Assembly: GCA_016929305.1 (NCBI GenBank)
Contig: JAFGJC010000438.1
Coordinates: 1 to 7,165 of the forward strand
Direction: 5' to 3'
DNA length: 7,165 nt
Origin: a candidate division CSSED10-310 bacterium
GTDB taxonomy: Bacteria > CSSED10-310 > JAFGJC01
Below the pieces are notes generated by a model, which worked only from the letters and a program-made list of their open reading frames with translations, was not told the DNA's origin and ran no database searches. This document shows positions 1-6,555 of the stretch, one piece after another (position 1 is the stretch's first letter; each line of letters starts with the position of its first letter). A program made the translations under genes and the position numbers.

Positions 1-1038
1 AACCGAAGCTAATTGCAGAAGAATGGCGAGTCGCAGAGTCTGATAACGATTTTTTTGTTTGACGAGTTTCCAGATTGCCTGCATTACATTTCGCCATTCG
101 GTCATTTTCCGAACACCAAAACTCTCCTGTATCAATTCTTTATTACCAATTCGATTCGGTTTGACCAGCACGAGATTGGCAGCTCTAATTTTTGCTTCAC
201 GCAATAACATGTATGGTCTTGCAATTCCCGGTAAATTTCCCGAACCATTGTAGAATGCCTTTAAAACCGATTCCCTGGCTACTGCAAACATGAAGTCCGA
301 ATCGTAATTTGAACAGGCATCAATAAAATGCATGATCGCTTGGGGAACAATGAGGGGAACATCTGCGGGAACGACGAATATCTGTTTTTGAAACCGATGT
401 TCCCATTCCAGAAAATAATCCCTGAATGCTGCCTTTTGAAATGAAATACCTTGATCGGAATTGTCAAGAACATGCCTTTCAGCCAGCAGAGTTTCTATTG
501 TGACGCGTCCCATGAACCATTCCATACGTTCATGACGATTTCGAAACTCATTAAATCGTTTCTCAATAAGCTGAATAATGGTGTTTTTGGACAACGTTTC
601 CTGCTGGTTATCATCCATCGCTTTCGCCACAGTAGCGTACAATGATTTTATGATATAGAGATGGCTTTGCTTTTTAATGGGCAGTTGACCGGCAAGAAGC
701 AGTGTGTCAATGGCACGATTAACTGGAAGTGGGTTGCCATCCTTGAATGTTGTCAGGAAACCAGCCCAGACGTTTTCCAGCATTCTTGAACGTTGCTGAA
801 TAATGATGATTTTTCCTTTTTCTGTCATGAATGGTTTTAACGTCTCTTCCAGCTCTTCGCGTGGGCCGACAGCGATAATTTTACCGATCTGTTCCGTTTC
901 CAGAAGTGTTCTGAGAACGTATGCAATGAGAGGTTTTCCATCGATGGTCAAAAATGCCTTATTGGTATTTTGAATCAATCGTTTGGGATTTCTATGTGTC
1001 CCTGCCAATAAAACCGTATCAATCTTATTCGAATTCAT
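1..1038 (-). CDS. MobA-like nucleotidyltransferase (GT-A fold), 3' end cut by window edge
   Basis: The frame is open from the ATG at 1038 to base 1 (346 codons, no stop), so the C-terminus lies outside the window. An in-frame TAA 12 nt upstream, with no start codon between, makes this the earliest possible start. No good Shine-Dalgarno is seen. The N-terminus (residues 8-45) has the nucleotidyltransferase pattern: a VLLAG strand, then NKAFLTIDGKPLIAYVL. Residues 88-93 (ENVWAG) match the usual 'EN..AG' helix. VPADVPLIVP at 223-232 is the metal-binding DxP region, followed by ARPYMLLREAKIRAANLVLV (273-292). The family activates small molecules with NTPs; the substrate here is unknown. Two things are odd. 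The glycine-rich loop is LAGTHRN rather than LAGG, and the usual TGGN is RAAN. About 120 mostly helical residues (about 97-219) separate the two halves. It is the last visible gene of the pcp-folC-nfi operon, 32 nt after nfi. The fold is fairly sure; the activity is not. Confidence 0.75.
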   Translation of the reverse strand, partial: MNSNKIDTVLLAGTHRNPKRLIQNTNKAFLTIDGKPLIAYVLRTLLETEQIGKIIAVGPREELEETLKPFMTEKGKIIIIQQRSRMLENVWAGFLTTFKDGNPLPVNRAIDTLLLAGQLPIKKQSHLYIIKSLYATVAKAMDDNQQETLSKNTIIQLIEKRFNEFRNRHERMEWFMGRVTIETLLAERHVLDNSDQGISFQKAAFRDYFLEWEHRFQKQIFVVPADVPLIVPQAIMHFIDACSNYDSDFMFAVARESVLKAFYNGSGNLPGIARPYMLLREAKIRAANLVLVKPNRIGNKELIQESFGVRKMTEWRNVMQAIWKLVKQKNRYQTLRLAILLQLASV

Positions 1039-1070
1039 ACTTAATAATTACACGTATTGTCCTAATAATA

Positions 1071-1748
1071 TCAAGACTCATATTGCATTCGCATTTGATT
1101 GACAATCTGATGCGCCAATCGAGTGGGTTCCGGCAAGCGGTATCCGGCGCAAGACTGAATGACAATCTTGACTGCTGCGTCAAGCGCTAAACGATAACCC
1201 TTCGAAACAAATACAGGTTTGACTCCATGTCGCGTGCGAAGAACGCGCCCGATAATTTGGTCATGAAATGTCAGATCGGATTGCGATTTGGCTTTCAGCG
1301 TTGGTTCGATGTAAGTGCCCACCAACCTCTTTTTTGCACATCCAATTGAAGGTATGTTCCACAGCAGACCCAGGTGACATGCAATTCCGAAAAATCTAGG
1401 ATGTGCAAAGCCTTGACCATCAAAAATAATCACATCCGGTTTGACATCCAGATTCTGAAAGGCTTTTGAAGCTGCAGGTCCCTCCCTGAACGTGAGCAAC
1501 CCCGGAATATAAGGAAATGTCGCATCCATGACAGCCTGGCCCACACCAATAACCTTCAAATCATTAGCATTCAGGATGACCACGGCCGCATACATTTTAT
1601 TGGTCTTCTTGCTGTAAGAAATGTCAACACCTCCTAATAAATGGACATCAAGATCATCCAAATCAAACACAAGATGTTTCCGTAGAGATTTTTGTATCTC
1701 TCTTGCTTCACGCGGTGTGATATTCCAATGGTTTGTGTTATTCGTCAT
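1071..1748 (-). CDS. nfi: Endonuclease V (deoxyinosine 3' endonuclease)
   Basis: This 225-residue protein has the usual endonuclease V length. The family nicks DNA at the second phosphodiester bond 3' of deoxyinosine, starting repair of deaminated adenine; some members cut inosine-containing RNA. The diagnostic blocks are all present: GGVDISY with metal-ligand Asp42, PYIPGLLTFREGP (79-91) with wedge Tyr80 and catalytic Glu89, DGQGFAHPR (110-118) with Asp110 and His116, and CAKKRLVG (137-144) with Lys139. These match the numbering of the well-studied Thermotoga enzyme almost exactly, so it should be active. The ATG at 1748 is 4 nt after the folC stop. Its Shine-Dalgarno-like AGG (plus-strand 1756-1758) is the last sense codon of folC, which suggests translational coupling. 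Confidence 0.95.
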   Translation of the reverse strand: MTNNTNHWNITPREAREIQKSLRKHLVFDLDDLDVHLLGGVDISYSKKTNKMYAAVVILNANDLKVIGVGQAVMDATFPYIPGLLTFREGPAASKAFQNLDVKPDVIIFDGQGFAHPRFFGIACHLGLLWNIPSIGCAKKRLVGTYIEPTLKAKSQSDLTFHDQIIGRVLRTRHGVKPVFVSKGYRLALDAAVKIVIQSCAGYRLPEPTRLAHQIVNQMRMQYES

Positions 1749-1752
1749 CGTG

Positions 1753-3129
1753 TTACCTAAGAATATCTAGCACCAAATCAGCTTTCCCCGCAAACCGGTA
1801 CAACTCACCGATTAGATACAGCGACCCAGTAACGATCACTGATGACACTCTTCTATCATCCTTAAACACCAGGCTTATTGCTTCCGAAATTGAATTTGCC
1901 GTCAAGTATGGAACGTGGTAATGCCTGAAAATAGGAATCAGCCGATCCGGTTTTGAAGATCGAGGATTATCGTAAGTTGTCGCCACGAACTCGCTCGCTA
2001 TCGGCAACAAGGCTTTAATGAAACCGTCTGCATCTTTATTCGTCGGTAAACCCATCACTAGTGTTGCCTTCTGTTCGGGATACATATGGAGAAAACTTTC
2101 AGATATTCTTACCGCGGCAGCTGGATTGTGAGCGCCATCAGCAAACAGGTATGGCGATTGATTCGCTTTAAACCATGGATTCAATATAAGTCTTGACAAC
2201 CGCCCCTGCCAATTCATTCGTTTTAAACCATCGAGCATGTTGTCCCATTCTACTGAAATCATTCCCATTGTCTTCATGTGATGAATAACAGATAACGCCG
2301 TCACTAAATTATCCATTTGAAACAAACCGGAAACGGGCAAATACACCTCAGAAAACCTTTTATTGGCAATTGACACATCGAAAACCGATCCTGTTGAAGA
2401 GATTTCTTTGATGGTGATGTTGATGTCTTTCCCAGAGGGGATGATTTTTGATGGAAGGCGTCTGGCAATTGAACGTAATGTTTTTGTAACGACAGCTCGC
2501 TGCGGTGCAATGACTACAGGGACTTCCGGTTTGATAATTCCACCTTTTTCAGCTGCAATTTGCTGAAGCTGTCCTCCCAGACTTTCGATATGATCTTTGC
2601 TGATCGGAGTAATTACTGAAATAACCGGCTTGACGGCATTCGTACAATCCAATCTGCCGCCCATACCGACTTCGATAATATTCCAATCCGTTTCTTGGTG
2701 ACAGAAATGTAAGAATGCGGCTGCCGTCAAAAATTCAAATGTCGTTCGGTAACCTGCGAATTTATTTTTATGCACATTTTCGAGAACGCTGGCCAAATAG
2801 CTTATATGCCTGATAAAATCATCTTCTGAAATAGCCTTTCCCGAAACTCTTATCCGCTCTCTGATGTCAACGAGGTGCGGAGATGTGTACAGACCAGTTT
2901 TGTAACCAGCCGATTCAAGCATCACCATAATCATAGCTGCTGTTGAACCTTTTCCTTTTGTGCCGGCAACATGAATCGTCTTCGCTGAAAATTGAGGGTT
3001 CCCCAGGACATTTAATATCTCTTTAAAATTGTCGAGATTGTAAGTCTCAGCACTATATTTCACATCAGGTGAACGTTCATAGTTGATGAACTGATAAAGA
3101 TAATTCAATGTCTCACGCATGGTATTCAT
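1753..3129 (-). CDS. folC: Bifunctional dihydrofolate synthase / folylpolyglutamate synthase
   Basis: This 458-residue cytosolic Mur-ligase-family enzyme uses ATP to join glutamate to dihydropteroate and then to reduced folates. The ATPase P-loop AGTKGKGS is at 55-62. SPHLVDIRERIRVSG (83-97) is the folate-binding loop and TTFEFLTAAAF (129-139) follows. EVGMGGRLDCTN is at 153-164, KDHIESLG at 178-185, and AAEKGGIIKP at 192-201 carries the Lys195 expected to be carbamylated. The central GLFQMDNLVTAL (268-279) has Phe where GxHQ is more common. WQGRLSRL (307-314) and the C-terminal-domain DGAHNP (331-336) complete the set. The ATG at 3129 is 4 nt after the pcp stop and has only a weak GGA upstream; the Met at residue 4 has no better site. 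Length and motifs fit an intact enzyme. The N-terminal INYER segment is common in folC of many bacteria. Whether it performs one or both activities cannot be told from the sequence. Confidence 0.95.
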   Translation of the reverse strand: MNTMRETLNYLYQFINYERSPDVKYSAETYNLDNFKEILNVLGNPQFSAKTIHVAGTKGKGSTAAMIMVMLESAGYKTGLYTSPHLVDIRERIRVSGKAISEDDFIRHISYLASVLENVHKNKFAGYRTTFEFLTAAAFLHFCHQETDWNIIEVGMGGRLDCTNAVKPVISVITPISKDHIESLGGQLQQIAAEKGGIIKPEVPVVIAPQRAVVTKTLRSIARRLPSKIIPSGKDINITIKEISSTGSVFDVSIANKRFSEVYLPVSGLFQMDNLVTALSVIHHMKTMGMISVEWDNMLDGLKRMNWQGRLSRLILNPWFKANQSPYLFADGAHNPAAAVRISESFLHMYPEQKATLVMGLPTNKDADGFIKALLPIASEFVATTYDNPRSSKPDRLIPIFRHYHVPYLTANSISEAISLVFKDDRRVSSVIVTGSLYLIGELYRFAGKADLVLDILR

Positions 3130-3133
3130 AATA

Positions 3134-3766
3134 TCAATGTCCGGTTTTAGTCGGTAATTTGAGATACAGTGTTTCGATGATGGTATCGAGAACCATTTGT
3201 AACCGCTGCAGTTTCCAGCTTTGGGAAATTAGTGGCAGATGGATGAATCCCACGGGTACATCCATGTCTTCGGTCAATATCAACATACGATAAAATAACG
3301 AATTACAGACATAGGTTCCTGCGTTATGGGAAATACGGCAGGGCAATCCCTTTTTTATCAGACTGTTCGACAGAGTTTTCAACGGAAGATTACTCCACCG
3401 CAAATCAGGACCACCCGGTTCGATGATCATGTCTTTTGCCTCAACACCATCCTGATCAGGATGACGGCTGTTTTGAATATTACGGGCGCAACTTTCAAGA
3501 TCTATGGTTCGGGATGATACTCTCATACCAAACATCAGCACAGCCAAAAGATCGGTTTCTTTTTTCAACGTTTTAACAGTTTCTTCACATTCCCTGTAGG
3601 TTACTCCTATAATCCTCCTGTCTATTTCAATATCGGAAAAGTGAATATTGGTATAGCTTTCTAAAAGGATTTGTGAGGAGTTCAACCGATAGGATAAAAA
3701 TGGCTTGAATGCCGTGAGTAACAGCCGTTTAGTATATCTTTTCACCGTTCCCTTCGAGTTCATCAT
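3134..3766 (-). CDS. pcp: Pyroglutamyl-peptidase I (peptidase family C15), divergent
   Basis: This cytosolic cysteine peptidase family removes N-terminal pyroglutamate from peptides. Numbering is from the ATG at 3766 (210 residues). All three catalytic residues are visible: Glu91 in TIDLESCARN, Cys154 in SHNAGTYVCN and His176 in VGFIHLP. The N-terminal substrate loop LLLTAFKPFLSYRLNSS (15-31) departs from the usual LLTGFEPFGG..NPS: Gly-to-Ala, acidic-to-Lys, and the GG pair is lost. Both Phe residues expected to sandwich the pyroglutamate ring remain. The 3766 start has no Shine-Dalgarno. A GTG at 3745 has AAGGGA just upstream (plus-strand 3749-3754) and would give VKRYTKRLLLTAF, the usual family N-terminus length, so a 203-residue protein is a real alternative. 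It is the first gene of the minus-strand operon. Family assignment is firm; activity on pyroglutamate is likely but less sure because of the altered loop. Confidence 0.87.
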   Translation of the reverse strand: MMNSKGTVKRYTKRLLLTAFKPFLSYRLNSSQILLESYTNIHFSDIEIDRRIIGVTYRECEETVKTLKKETDLLAVLMFGMRVSSRTIDLESCARNIQNSRHPDQDGVEAKDMIIEPGGPDLRWSNLPLKTLSNSLIKKGLPCRISHNAGTYVCNSLFYRMLILTEDMDVPVGFIHLPLISQSWKLQRLQMVLDTIIETLYLKLPTKTGH

Positions 3767-3861
3767 TCGGGTTCATTGTTTTCCGCAAACTGCCACTTTA
3801 AAAGAATACGAAATAAATGCAAGAGGATTGTTAGTGATCATTCAGACATGATTCCCACTGA

Positions 3862-3906
3862 ACCGGCTTGAGGTTTCATCAATAACCAATTAAGGTTGAT
3901 TCCGGT
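3862..3906 (+). promoter_or_regulatory. Nested short inverted repeats in the yjbQ leader
   Basis: ACCGG (3862-3866) pairs with CCGGT (3902-3906) and encloses ATCAA (3878-3882) pairing with TTGAT (3896-3900). An alternative small hairpin, TTGA (3868-3871) with TCAA (3879-3882), would exclude the inner stem. The structure ends 3 nt before the GGAGGA ribosome binding site. The stems are only 4-5 bp, so chance is a fair explanation. No known riboswitch class is recognised. Confidence 0.2.
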
Positions 3907-3909
3907 ATT

Positions 3910-3915
3910 GGAGGA
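3910..3915 (+). promoter_or_regulatory. Ribosome binding site that fixes the yjbQ start
   Basis: GGAGGA lies 4 nt before the ATG at 3920. It decides against the upstream in-frame TTG at 3896, which has no properly spaced Shine-Dalgarno and would add eight residues not expected in the family. Confidence 0.85.
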
Positions 3916-3919
3916 TTTT

Positions 3920-4309
3920 ATGAAACAAATAAGTGTTCAGACAACGCAACGAGAATGTCTTATTGATATTACATCCAAGGTCTCAGAAGTTGTCAGGTCC
4001 ATTGATAAGACAAATGGCATATGTATCGTGTTTGTACCGCATACCACGGCGGGTATAACAATTAATGAAAATGCGGATCCAGATGTAAAAAAAGACATTC
4101 GGGACACATTATCGCGACTTATACCGAAAGGAGCCAACTACCGGCATCTTGAAGGTAACGCTGATTCACATGTCAAAGCTTCGTTAGTCGGCGCTTCAGT
4201 TACAATCATGGTTGAAAACAAAAATCTGATGTTAGGAACTTGGCAAGGTATACAGTTTTGTGAATTTGACGGTCCGAGAAACAGGAGCGTTTTGATTTCA
4301 GTTTTTTAA
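3920..4309 (+). CDS. yjbQ: YjbQ / UPF0047 family protein (secondary thiamine-phosphate synthase family)
   Basis: This is a compact 129-residue cytosolic protein of normal family length. Databases name the family 'secondary thiamine-phosphate synthase enzyme' because the E. coli member can weakly replace ThiE. Its real physiological role is not settled. The diagnostic blocks are all present: VPHTTAGITINENADPDV (39-56) with His41 and Glu50, YRHLEGNADSHVKASLVG (74-91) with His76, Glu78 and His84, and LGTWQGIQFCEFDGPRNR (105-122). The conserved His and acidic residues form the presumed metal or active site. The ATG at 3920 is set by the strong GGAGGA site. The gene is divergent from pcp, separated by 153 bp, and lies 80 bp upstream of the secreted protease on the same strand. 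It has no thiamine-gene neighbours, so the context does not support a dedicated thiamine role. Confidence 0.93.
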   Translation: MKQISVQTTQRECLIDITSKVSEVVRSIDKTNGICIVFVPHTTAGITINENADPDVKKDIRDTLSRLIPKGANYRHLEGNADSHVKASLVGASVTIMVENKNLMLGTWQGIQFCEFDGPRNRSVLISVF

Positions 4310-4353
4310 AGAAGTCGTTCATTTCAGCCTATCTGGTATCAAGATTGCTTAAT

Positions 4354-4359
4354 TATAGT
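4354..4359 (+). promoter_or_regulatory. Candidate -10 element upstream of the protease gene
   Basis: TATAGT matches the sigma-70 -10 consensus at five of six positions and lies 30 bp before the protease ATG. No convincing -35 hexamer sits 16-18 bp upstream. The 80-bp gap after yjbQ is long enough for a separate promoter, and no intrinsic terminator hairpin is seen there, so readthrough from yjbQ is equally possible. Confidence 0.22.
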
Positions 4360-4377
4360 TTGGGGGAGAATTAAAAA

Positions 4378-4383
4378 GAGGAG
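4378..4383 (+). promoter_or_regulatory. Ribosome binding site of the secreted protease gene
   Basis: GAGGAG lies 6 nt before the ATG at 4390. It confirms the start, which places a complete signal peptide at the N-terminus. Confidence 0.8.
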
Positions 4384-4389
4384 ATAGTC

Positions 4390-6555
4390 ATGCAGCGTGT
4401 TTTTCATTGTATTGTATCCGGTATTTTTATGAGTATTTTGTTATTCCTGCCAGCTACTATCCATGCCATATCACTGTCCCTGGAAGAGGTGCAACAGGAT
4501 ATTGAACAGAATAATCTGTCGTGGATTGCAGATAAAACAGCCGTTAGCGAATTGAGTGATGCTGAATTTGAGCAATTGCTTGGTCTTACCCCGCCAGCCG
4601 GCCTGATCATAGAACTTCCTGAAACTGACAGGAATGGCGTCTCTGGAGATCGAAGCAGTTTTGATTGGCGGGATTTCGGTGGCGTATCGCCAGTAAAGAA
4701 TCAAGGAAATTGCGGCAGTTGCTGGGCATTTTGCCTTGTTCACATGTTGGAATCCCATGTTATGATTTATGATGGTACAACTCCTGACTTGTCAGAGCAG
4801 CAACTCGTCAGTTGCAATACACAAGGCTACGGCTGTAATGGCGGATGGCTCGACGCCGCATCCTATTTTGTTAATCCAGGCATGGCAGAAGAATCGTGTA
4901 TGCCGTATCAGGCTTCGGATGTACCCTGTCAGGCTCAAAGCTGCACGAAGATTGCTATCGCCGACAGTTGGGCTTATACGGGGGACTCGGTAAACGATAT
5001 CAAAACAGCACTGGAAGACGGACCTGTTGCATGTGCCATGTATGTTTATAATGATTTTTCATATTATTCCGGCGGGTGTTATTCCCACGGCACGGCATCT
5101 TCAGTCAATCATGGCGTTTTGATTGTGGGATATGACGACAGCGATTGCAGCGGATCGGGAGCTTGGATTGTTAAAAATTCATGGGGAACGAACTGGGGTG
5201 AAAATGGATTTTTCAGAATAAAGTACGGTGATTCAAACATCGGTTATGGTGCAACCCGAGTTTTTTATACACCTTCCTATGCACCTCGGTTAGCGATTTC
5301 TGATTTTATGTTTGACGATTCAACCGGTGGTGATGGTGATGGGATAATCGAACCCGGAGAAACGATACAGTTGCGGATCACCTTGGGCAACTCCGGAAAT
5401 GCTTCTGCAACCGGCGTCGGTGCTATTCTGTCGTGCAAACAGCAGATTACCATAGATGATTCCTTCGCAACCTGGCCAGATATATTACCCGGCTATCAAC
5501 AGGCATCGCAGTCCCCTCATTTTACACTGACGATACCGCAGGATTACCCACAAAACTCACGGATAGATTTCACTCTTGATATTTCATCGAATGAAGGCAG
5601 TTTTGAAGACTCATTGACATCGTTTTGCGGCAATGTCGAAGTTCTCTATGCGAATGGTTTTGAGAGTTCAAGTGATGATGGTTGGGTTCATGGAGAAGTC
5701 GAAACACAAGATGACTGGCAACGTGACAGACCATATGGTACATGCGAATGGGATCCTGATATCGCTTATGAGGGATCGAAAATCTGGGGAAACGATTTGG
5801 GACCTGAAGGCTGGAATGGTGAATATAAACCGAATGTCAGTAACTATTTGAAATCGTGCCCGATCAGCGCTGGCGATTATGATGAAATACACCTCACGTT
5901 CAGAAGATGGCTGAGTGTTGAAAACTATACAAAAGATAAAGCAGAGATACTTCTGAATGATTCCATCATTTGGCATAATCCCGAATCAAGCAATCTCATC
6001 GATACTGAATGGCAGTTAATTGATATTGATATCACCGATTATCTCGAGAATGTATCCATGTTTGATATCACCTTTCAACTTAACTCGGATGCGACGGGGA
6101 ATTATGGTGGATGGAATATCGACGATTTTATTATCACCGGATTGAATCATGCATTTCAGGAACCGACAGCAACTCCACCGCCAACACCAACACCCACCGG
6201 TGAAACGGGAATCTCTCTGGTTTTTCTGCAACCGAAAGAAATTTATTTGCCAGATGACAAGTTTGGTCTGACACTTTCCATCGAAAACAGAGGGCCGCAA
6301 ATCAAAACAGATTGTTACGTGTTTATTGAATTGTATAACTCCTACTTTTTCTATCCCGAATGGCATGAATCCCTAGATTGTCGGACATATCACTTTGCTT
6401 CTGATTCGGAATTTCTGATTCCGGTAATATCATTTGATGTTCCGCAAGATATGCCCCCCTGCGGTCCTTTCTATGCATATGCTGTACTCACGAAACCGGA
6501 CACGTATACGATTATTGGGACACCTGAAGTTACCAGTTTCGCATTCTCAAATTGA
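4390..6555 (+). CDS. Secreted multidomain papain-family (C1A) cysteine protease
   Basis: This 721-residue exported preproprotein starts with a signal peptide at 1-26 (MQR, a hydrophobic core, then a probable cut after IHA). A short propeptide (about 27-88, with SWIADKTAVSELSDAEFEQL) has no ERFNIN motif. The C1A peptidase domain is about 89-293. Gln105 in KNQGNCGSCWAF forms the oxyanion hole, Cys111 is the nucleophile, His241 is in SVNHGVLIVGY and Asn263 is in KNSWGTNWGENGF. GCNGGW (148-153) is also typical, and the many cysteines suggest disulfides and export. Accessory domains follow: a CARDB-like beta-sandwich (about 298-412) with a probable Ca-binding DGDGIIEPGE (315-324), then a jelly-roll like that of immune inhibitor A proteases (about 417-588, ending WNIDDFIITG). 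A Pro/Thr linker (591-604) leads to a C-terminal beta domain (605-721) that I do not recognise precisely. A role in extracellular protein or peptide breakdown, or binding to surfaces or glycans, is inferred. The stop overlaps the end of the convergent activator gene. Confidence 0.92.
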   Translation: MQRVFHCIVSGIFMSILLFLPATIHAISLSLEEVQQDIEQNNLSWIADKTAVSELSDAEFEQLLGLTPPAGLIIELPETDRNGVSGDRSSFDWRDFGGVSPVKNQGNCGSCWAFCLVHMLESHVMIYDGTTPDLSEQQLVSCNTQGYGCNGGWLDAASYFVNPGMAEESCMPYQASDVPCQAQSCTKIAIADSWAYTGDSVNDIKTALEDGPVACAMYVYNDFSYYSGGCYSHGTASSVNHGVLIVGYDDSDCSGSGAWIVKNSWGTNWGENGFFRIKYGDSNIGYGATRVFYTPSYAPRLAISDFMFDDSTGGDGDGIIEPGETIQLRITLGNSGNASATGVGAILSCKQQITIDDSFATWPDILPGYQQASQSPHFTLTIPQDYPQNSRIDFTLDISSNEGSFEDSLTSFCGNVEVLYANGFESSSDDGWVHGEVETQDDWQRDRPYGTCEWDPDIAYEGSKIWGNDLGPEGWNGEYKPNVSNYLKSCPISAGDYDEIHLTFRRWLSVENYTKDKAEILLNDSIIWHNPESSNLIDTEWQLIDIDITDYLENVSMFDITFQLNSDATGNYGGWNIDDFIITGLNHAFQEPTATPPPTPTPTGETGISLVFLQPKEIYLPDDKFGLTLSIENRGPQIKTDCYVFIELYNSYFFYPEWHESLDCRTYHFASDSEFLIPVISFDVPQDMPPCGPFYAYAVLTKPDTYTIIGTPEVTSFAFSN
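6160..6201 (+). repeat. Pro/Thr-rich interdomain linker of the protease (coding repeat)
   Basis: Residues 591-604 (EPTATPPPTPTPTG) are encoded by degenerate alternating Pro and Thr codons. Such linkers join modules of secreted bacterial enzymes and keep a terminal domain away from the catalytic part. This one marks the boundary between the jelly-roll and the last beta domain. Confidence 0.7.

Noticed and set aside
13..645. Short plus-strand open frames in the first 650 bases
   Set aside because: They lie opposite a continuous minus-strand coding frame with recognisable nucleotidyltransferase motifs, and their translations resemble no known protein.
954..1190. 78-codon plus-strand frame spanning the nucleotidyltransferase-nfi junction
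   Set aside because: It overlaps two real minus-strand genes, has no ribosome binding site, and its translation shows no domain-like pattern.
3795..3822. Sigma-70 promoter for pcp (TTGCAT and TAAAGT, minus strand, 16-bp spacer)
   Set aside because: Only three and four of six positions match the consensus, which is expected by chance in AT-rich DNA.
3841..3919. TPP riboswitch in front of yjbQ, suggested by the thiamine-related family name
   Set aside because: The conserved CTGAGA and the GATAATGCC-like core of the TPP aptamer are absent, and the leader is too short for a full aptamer plus expression platform.
3896..3919. TTG at 3896 as the yjbQ start
   Set aside because: It lacks a spaced Shine-Dalgarno, while the ATG at 3920 has a strong GGAGGA site and matches the usual N-terminus of the family.
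4471..4758. 95-codon minus-strand frame inside the protease gene
   Set aside because: It lies opposite the propeptide and active-site region of the protease, whose family motifs explain the sequence constraint.
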